Shown: positions 21,961 through 26,399 of the stretch, piece after piece | Layout: each line of letters begins with the position of its first letter | Position numbering within the stretch: the stretch's first letter is position 1 | NCBI GenBank assembly: GCA_002350105.1 | Contig: DEDT01000026.1 | Span: 1 to 26,399, forward strand | DNA from: Selenomonadaceae bacterium UBA2897 | GTDB taxonomy: Bacteria; Bacillota; Negativicutes; Selenomonadales; Selenomonadaceae | Reading direction: 5' to 3' | Length of the DNA: 26,399 bases | Position numbers and translations under genes: made by a program | Notes under the pieces: model-generated | The model's input: only the letters and a program-made list of their open reading frames with translations | What the model was told of the DNA's origin: nothing | Database searches by the model: none

Positions 21961-23292
21961 TCACCCCTGTCTCGCGAGGTCGCGGAACTTCGTGAACTCC
22001 TTCTGGAAATAGAGGTCCACATGGCCGATCGGGCCGTTTCGGTGCTTGGCGATAATGATCTCCGTAATATTCTTGTTCTCCGTCTCCTGGTCGTAGTAGT
22101 CCTCGCGGTAGAGGAACATGACGATATCCGCATCCTGCTCCAGCGAGCCGGACTCACGCAGGTCGGAGAGCATCGGCTTCTTCACCTGGCGCGACTCCAC
22201 GGAGCGCGAGAGCTGCGACAGCGCCACAACGGGCACGTTGAGCTCGCGCGCCAGTGCCTTGAGCGAGCGGGAAATCTCGGAAATCTCCTGCTGGCGGTTG
22301 TCGCTGTTCTTGCTCGGCTTGCCCTGCATGAGCTGCAGGTAGTCGATGACGATGAGATCGAGACCATGCTCCGCCTTGAGGCGGCGGGCCTTGGAGCGCA
22401 GCTCCATGACCGTGATGCCCGCCGTATCGTCAATGTAGATGGGCGCGCGATTCAGGCGGTCGGCCGTCTCCACGAGCTTCGTCCACTCATCGTCCTGCAG
22501 CTGGCCCGTGCGCAGGCGCTGCGAATCGATGCCGCCCTCGGAGCAGAGCATGCGCTGCATGAGCTGTTCCTTCGACATCTCCAGCGAGAAGAAGGCCACG
22601 GTGTGCCCCTCCAGCCCCGCGTGGGTCGCGATATTCAGCGTGAAGGCCGTCTTGCCCATGGACGGGCGCGCCGCCACGAGCACGAGGTCCGAGGCCTGCA
22701 GACCCGAGGTCATGGCATCGAGGTCATGGAAGCCCGTCGAGAGGCCCGTGAGGCCACCCTTGGACTCGTAGAGCGTGTCGATGTGCTCGAAGGTGCGCAC
22801 GAGGATGCGCTTCAGCGGCTCGAAGCCGTTCTGCTGCTGCGTGTCGGCCACGGCGAGGATCTGCTTCTCCGCCTCGTCCATGATGACCGGTACGTCCTGC
22901 GCATCCTCATAGGCCATACCCGCAATCTGCGTGGCCGCGTCGATGAGGCGGCGCAGGTCGGCCTTCTCCTTGACGATTTTCGCATGGAAGCCCACGTTGG
23001 CCGCCGTCGGCACGGCGTTGGCGAGGTCGGTGATAAAGGGCATACCGCCCACTTTCTCCAGCTGTTCTTCCTTGCGCAGTTCCTCGGCCAGCGTGACGAG
23101 GTCGACGGCCTCGCTGCGCCGGACCAGCTCTTCCATCGCCGCGAAGACGATCTTGTGCGACTCGCGGTAGAAGTCATCGGCCCGCAGGATTTCCTGCACT
23201 TCCGTGATGGCTTCCTTGCGGATGAGCATGGCGCCGAGCACTGAGCGCTCGGCCTCGAGGTTCTGCGGTGGTACGCGGTCCGTCAGTGGCAT
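21961..23292 (-). CDS. dnaB: Replicative DNA helicase
   Basis: A 443-residue hexameric helicase that unwinds DNA ahead of the replisome. The N-terminal helical domain MPLTDRVPPQNLEAERSVLGAML (about 1-110) binds primase and the loader. After a linker comes the RecA-like domain with Walker A ARPSMGKT (208-215), ATTHAGLEG-type helix, SLEMSKEQL, Walker B LIVIDYLQLM, and the arginine-finger region near KHRNGP. Length and motifs are standard, with no intein. Its ATG lies inside the last codons of the lon gene (10-base overlap) and AGGAGA is seven bases upstream, so translation is coupled. It is the last gene of gdpP-rplI-lon-dnaB. Confidence 0.97.
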   Translation of the reverse strand: MPLTDRVPPQNLEAERSVLGAMLIRKEAITEVQEILRADDFYRESHKIVFAAMEELVRRSEAVDLVTLAEELRKEEQLEKVGGMPFITDLANAVPTAANVGFHAKIVKEKADLRRLIDAATQIAGMAYEDAQDVPVIMDEAEKQILAVADTQQQNGFEPLKRILVRTFEHIDTLYESKGGLTGLSTGFHDLDAMTSGLQASDLVLVAARPSMGKTAFTLNIATHAGLEGHTVAFFSLEMSKEQLMQRMLCSEGGIDSQRLRTGQLQDDEWTKLVETADRLNRAPIYIDDTAGITVMELRSKARRLKAEHGLDLIVIDYLQLMQGKPSKNSDNRQQEISEISRSLKALARELNVPVVALSQLSRSVESRQVKKPMLSDLRESGSLEQDADIVMFLYREDYYDQETENKNITEIIIAKHRNGPIGHVDLYFQKEFTKFRDLARQG

Positions 23293-25319
23293 CCGTCCTT
23301 CTCCTTCCTTTTGTGCTCGCTATGCTCCGGTGCCTCCGCATCGGCGAAAATATAGGCAAAGGCCTGCTCCGCCGTCTCGACGGGATGGATGTCGAGGCCG
23401 AGATGCCCCTGCGCCAGATCCTCGGCGTTCTCCTGTGGAATCACCATCGTGCGGATACCGGCCTGGCTCGCGCCATAGGCCTTCTCCATGACGCCGCCCA
23501 CGGGGCGCACGCGGCCCGCCAGCGAAATCTCGCCCGTCACGGCCACATCCTGCCAGATGCGGCGGCCGGTCACGGCGCTCACGATGCAGGCGAGGATGGC
23601 CGTGCCCGCGCTCGGGCCGTCGATGTTGCCGCCGCCGATGACGTTGATGTGCACGTCGTAGTCGGCGATATCCTTGCCCGTGAGCTGACGCAGCACCGAG
23701 GCCGCATTGAAGACGGAATCCTTGGCCATAGAGCCCGCCGTGTCGTTGAAGCGCACGCGGCCCTTGCCCTTGCTGCGGGCGGGGAAGGCCACGGCCTCGA
23801 TCTCGATGACGGAGCCGATGAAGCCGGCCACGCCGAGACCAAAGATATGGCCCTGCACGGCCGTGTGCGAAGCTTTCTTCGTCACATAGGGCGTGAGGCG
23901 GGCGACGCGTGCCATTTCGTAGACATCGTCCACCGTCACCTCGACGTTCTCCGGCAGATGCCGGGCATCTACCTTGTCGGGCAGCTGGTCCACGACGCGC
24001 TCCAGCGCGAGACTGTAGGCGTCGGCGAGGATGCCGACAGCCTTACGGCCCTCGATGGTGTAGCTCGCGATGAGCTTCGTCACCTCATCCGTCAGCGTCA
24101 CCTTGAGCTTCGCCGCGGCCTGGCGCACGATCGTCTCGATCTGCGCTGGCGTCAGCGGCTCGAAATAGATCTCCGCGCAGCGGGAACGCAGGGCCGGATT
24201 GATGTGCTGAGCATCGCGCGTCGTCGCACCGATGAGCACGAAGTCCGCCGGTGCGCCCTGCTCGAAGAGGTGGCGGATATAGGGCGGCACCTTCGGATTG
24301 TCCGGGTCATAGTAGGAGGACTCGAAATGCATGCGCTTGTCCTCCAGCACCTTGAGCAGCTTGTTCTGCAGCATCTCGTCCATCTCGCCGATTTCATCGA
24401 TGAACAGAATACCGCCGTGCGCATCCGTCACGAGGCCCGGCTTCGGCTCCGGTACACCGGAATCGGCCAGCAGGCGCTGCGCGCCCTGATAGATCGGGTC
24501 ATGCACCGAGCCCAGCAGCGGGTTCGTCGTGTTGCGCGGATCCCAGCTGAGCGTCGTGCCGTCCGTCTCCACGAAAGGCGCATCCTCCGCAAAGGGCGAG
24601 GAAGCCTTCTTGCGCGCTACCTCCAGTACGAGCCGCGCGGCCGTCGTCTTGCCGACGCCCGGCGGGCCGTAGAGCAGCAGATGCTGCGGATAGGGGGAGC
24701 TCAGCTTCGCGAGCAGCGACTTGACCGCCTTTTCCTGGCCCACGATTTCCGCAAGAGACTGCGGGCGCAGCAGATCCATCACGGACTCCGTCAGATGGAT
24801 TTTCTCCAGCTTGTCCAGCTTCTTTCGCTTGCTGGCCGCCTGCGGCGATTCCGCCTTCGGGTGTTCCTCCTTGAATACTTCCTTCTTGAGTTCCCTGACG
24901 TAATCCTGATGCTCCTGCTCCATGCGGTCGTTGACCTTCTGCTCAAGGTTATGACGCAATTCGCGCCGCACCTGCATATCCGCGAGCTTGTCCGTCAGCT
25001 CAGAGATGATGCCCGGCAGCTGGCTCTCCTGTGGCACGGGAGCGACCAGCGGATCGCCGAGAATCAGGCGTTGCAAGCCCAGCACGCGCTCGCAGCGGTT
25101 CTCCGAGCGCATGAGGTACAGCGACTGCATGCGCCCCGCATTCAGGACGAGCTTCTCCCGCCCCAGCATGTCCTCCAGCAGGCCGTAGAGCGCATCGATT
25201 TCCTTGTCGAGCAGCAGCGATTCCGGCTGCTGCACCTGCAGCTGCGACTGCATTGCTGCCTGCGGCGGGTCACCCTGCCCGCGAAAGCAGCGCCGAATGA
25301 AATTCGTAATAAAACTCAT
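23283..25319 (-). CDS. Lon family ATP-dependent protease (LonC-like)
   Basis: A 678-residue AAA+ serine protease. A non-Lon N-terminal region of about 170 residues is charged and probably coiled-coil (about 105-175), replacing the usual LAN substrate domain. The AAA+ module has Walker A GPPGVGKTT (218-226), Walker B ILFIDE (304-309) and a sensor region GATTRDAQHINPALRSR. The C-terminal protease domain has the Ser-Lys dyad Ser570 (in DGPSAG) and Lys613 (in GGVMEKAYGA). No membrane segment is seen, unlike LonB. The family resembles the LonC proteins of clostridial and Negativicutes genomes, including those linked to sporulation. The tail is charged and His-rich (EHSEHKRKEKDGCH). The ATG has GAGGG six bases upstream. 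Substrates are unknown. Confidence 0.9.
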   Translation of the reverse strand: MSFITNFIRRCFRGQGDPPQAAMQSQLQVQQPESLLLDKEIDALYGLLEDMLGREKLVLNAGRMQSLYLMRSENRCERVLGLQRLILGDPLVAPVPQESQLPGIISELTDKLADMQVRRELRHNLEQKVNDRMEQEHQDYVRELKKEVFKEEHPKAESPQAASKRKKLDKLEKIHLTESVMDLLRPQSLAEIVGQEKAVKSLLAKLSSPYPQHLLLYGPPGVGKTTAARLVLEVARKKASSPFAEDAPFVETDGTTLSWDPRNTTNPLLGSVHDPIYQGAQRLLADSGVPEPKPGLVTDAHGGILFIDEIGEMDEMLQNKLLKVLEDKRMHFESSYYDPDNPKVPPYIRHLFEQGAPADFVLIGATTRDAQHINPALRSRCAEIYFEPLTPAQIETIVRQAAAKLKVTLTDEVTKLIASYTIEGRKAVGILADAYSLALERVVDQLPDKVDARHLPENVEVTVDDVYEMARVARLTPYVTKKASHTAVQGHIFGLGVAGFIGSVIEIEAVAFPARSKGKGRVRFNDTAGSMAKDSVFNAASVLRQLTGKDIADYDVHINVIGGGNIDGPSAGTAILACIVSAVTGRRIWQDVAVTGEISLAGRVRPVGGVMEKAYGASQAGIRTMVIPQENAEDLAQGHLGLDIHPVETAEQAFAYIFADAEAPEHSEHKRKEKDGCH

Positions 25320-25403
25320 GAGATACCCTCTATTTCAAAACGTCAAAAACGTTATTCCTTGCCAATTGCATGGTTCCCAATCGGACCCGCAACATCACGA
25401 AAT

Positions 25404-25430
25404 CCCCCTCTGCGGCCCGCGCAAAGGGGG
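25404..25430 (-). terminator. GC-rich hairpin between rplI and lon
   Basis: On the minus strand CCCCCTTTGCG and CGCAGAGGGGG pair over 11 bases (one G-U) around a 5-base loop, followed by ATTTCG. The weak T tract suggests partial termination or transcript processing that lowers lon-dnaB expression relative to rplI. Confidence 0.5.
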
Positions 25431-25450
25431 AAGGTAAGCCTACAGCCTGC

Positions 25451-25894
25451 TCAGTTTGCCTTGACGTGCACCTTGATCGTGCTCGTAATCGACGGATGCA
25501 CCTTGATGATGGCCTCGTAGCAGCCCTCACCGGTGACCTCGCCCTTCAGGCTGATCTTGCGCCGGTCCACATCGATATGCTGTTTTTTCAGCGCTTCCGC
25601 CACGTCCTTGCCCGTGACGCTGCCGAACAGCTTGCCATTGCCGCCGATCTTCACCGGCACCGTGACCTCGACCTTCTCCAGCTGCTTCGCCATGAGGCGG
25701 GCTTCATCGGTCTCCATCGCCGCCTTGCGCGCCTTGGAGCCCGCCTGGGCCTGGGCCACATTCAGGTTGGCCGCCGTCGCGGCCACCGCCAGCTTGCGCG
25801 GCAGAAGGAAGTTGCGGCCGTAACCCTCATTGACCTCGACGATCTCGCCCTTCTTGCCCAGTTTCTTAACGTCCTGCTGCAGTATCACTTTCAT
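25451..25894 (-). CDS. rplI: 50S ribosomal protein L9
   Basis: A 147-residue ribosomal protein binding 23S rRNA. The N-terminal domain MKVILQQDVKKLGKKGEIVEVNEGYGRNFLLPRKLAVAAT is diagnostic. A long connecting helix (about 42-75, Ala- and Lys-rich) leads to the C-terminal domain with GKLFGSVTGKDVAEAL. Two ATGs are possible. The first (25901-25903) touches the AGGAGA ribosome site, so the second (25892-25894), about 10 bases after AGGAG and giving the standard MKVIL start, is preferred. It overlaps the end of gdpP by 29 bases, so the two are co-translated. The gdpP-rplI-dnaB neighbourhood is widespread in Firmicutes. Confidence 0.96.
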   Translation of the reverse strand: MKVILQQDVKKLGKKGEIVEVNEGYGRNFLLPRKLAVAATAANLNVAQAQAGSKARKAAMETDEARLMAKQLEKVEVTVPVKIGGNGKLFGSVTGKDVAEALKKQHIDVDRRKISLKGEVTGEGCYEAIIKVHPSITSTIKVHVKAN

Positions 25895-26399
25895 TTTGCT
25901 CATTCTCCTCGATATATTGTTGGCTCAATGCAATAACTTTGGCTTTGATCTCGTCCAGATCTGCATCGCGGACCTGGGCACCGGCCACATTCTGATGGCC
26001 GCCGCCGCCCAGGGCCTCCATGATGACCTGGACATTCATCTCGCCCGTCGAACGGGCGCTGATGCCGACCGTATTCTCATTCAGCTGGAACACGACGATG
26101 CTCATCTGCACGTTCTCGATGCGCAGCAGCGCATCGGCCGCCTGCGCCGCGATGACCTGGACGTTCGGCCGCACGCCGCGGATCTCGCTGACGATGAGAC
26201 CGCCCGGATAGTACTCCGAAGCCGCCTCCGCCCGCGCGAGCGCCACGGTCGTCTCATAATCCGTGCGGAAGAGGTGCCGCACCATCACGGGATCTGCGCC
26301 GCTGCGCCGCAGGTAAGCGGCCGCATCGAAGGTGCGCACGCCGGCCTGCACCGCGAAGTTCTTCGTATCGACCACGATGCCCGAGTAGAGCGCCGTCGC
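25866..26399 (-). CDS. gdpP: GdpP, c-di-AMP phosphodiesterase (C-terminal part only)
   Basis: The last 177 residues of a DHH/DHHA1 phosphodiesterase; the front (membrane helices, PAS, GGDEF-like and DHH catalytic parts) lies beyond the right edge. The visible part starts ATALYSGIVVDTKNFAVQAGVRTFDAAAYLRRSGAD, the characteristic linker of GdpP/YybT after the DHH domain. It ends with the DHHA1 signature GGGGHQNVAGAQV, which binds the substrate, and an acidic tail. GdpP hydrolyses c-di-AMP to pApA and so sets the level of a nucleotide that limits K+ uptake. The stop codon lies 29 bases inside rplI. An oligoribonuclease NrnA is excluded by the DTKNF-FDAAAYLRR linker and the rplI neighbour. Confidence 0.9.
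   Translation of the reverse strand, partial: ATALYSGIVVDTKNFAVQAGVRTFDAAAYLRRSGADPVMVRHLFRTDYETTVALARAEAASEYYPGGLIVSEIRGVRPNVQVIAAQAADALLRIENVQMSIVVFQLNENTVGISARSTGEMNVQVIMEALGGGGHQNVAGAQVRDADLDEIKAKVIALSQQYIEENEQNESDTAAGR

Noticed and set aside
23268..25520. 750-codon plus-strand frame opposite the lon gene
   Set aside because: Antisense shadow; the minus strand carries intact AAA+ and Lon protease motifs.
1..26399. CRISPR arrays, tRNA or rRNA genes, insertion sequences, prophage
   Set aside because: Looked for regularly spaced repeats, cloverleaf-like segments, transposase motifs and terminal inverted repeats; none found.

Overview
The window looks like chromosome of a Negativicutes bacterium (diderm Firmicutes, Selenomonadaceae type such as Selenomonas or Mitsuokella). 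This is inferred from high-GC coding sequence with AT-rich promoters, Firmicutes-style GGAGG ribosome binding sites, and the mix of a Lon-C-like protease, GdpP, SufC, a CymR-like Rrf2 regulator and a PTS sucrose operon. No rRNA or tRNA is present to fix the species. Nearly all genes lie on the minus strand. The exceptions are a 33-codon ORF, the Rrf2 regulator, a 77-codon gene and a small coding remnant.

Layout from left to right: the 5' end of sufC with a strong promoter and a 12-bp inverted repeat; a membrane sensor with an EAL domain; a Cof-type HAD phosphatase; purA and purB, with a promoter and a terminator-like hairpin in the purB leader; and a potassium-uptake operon trkA-trkH-trkH with two adjacent, unequal TrkH paralogues. 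Next is a roughly 435-bp stretch holding a 33-aa hydrophobic peptide gene and a strong hairpin. It is followed by the divergent pair cysK / Rrf2 regulator, whose promoters carry similar operator-like palindromes. An AT-richer accessory stretch (about 13.44-16.13 kb) holds an unrecognised 77-aa protein, a Fic protein behind twin palindromes, a gene remnant and a small exported protein. Then come a dCache chemoreceptor, the sucrose operon (scrA with domain order IIA-IIB-IIC, then scrB), and finally the housekeeping run gdpP(partial)-rplI-lonC-dnaB, whose genes overlap or nearly touch.

Functional links: PurB and PurA make AMP. ScrA imports and phosphorylates sucrose and ScrB cleaves it, under an apparent LacI-family operator and a cre-like site. 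CysK makes cysteine and probably answers to the adjacent Rrf2 protein, which has no cysteine and so is CymR-like rather than IscR-like. GdpP degrades c-di-AMP, which in other Firmicutes controls Trk/Ktr potassium uptake, so two parts of that circuit are in this window.

The most unusual material is regulatory and small: the purB leader terminator, the 33-aa membrane peptide locus, the 77-aa gene with a Shine-Dalgarno in a palindrome and a terminator whose loop can pair upstream, the twin Fic palindromes, the paired TrkH proteins, and the suf promoter inverted repeat.
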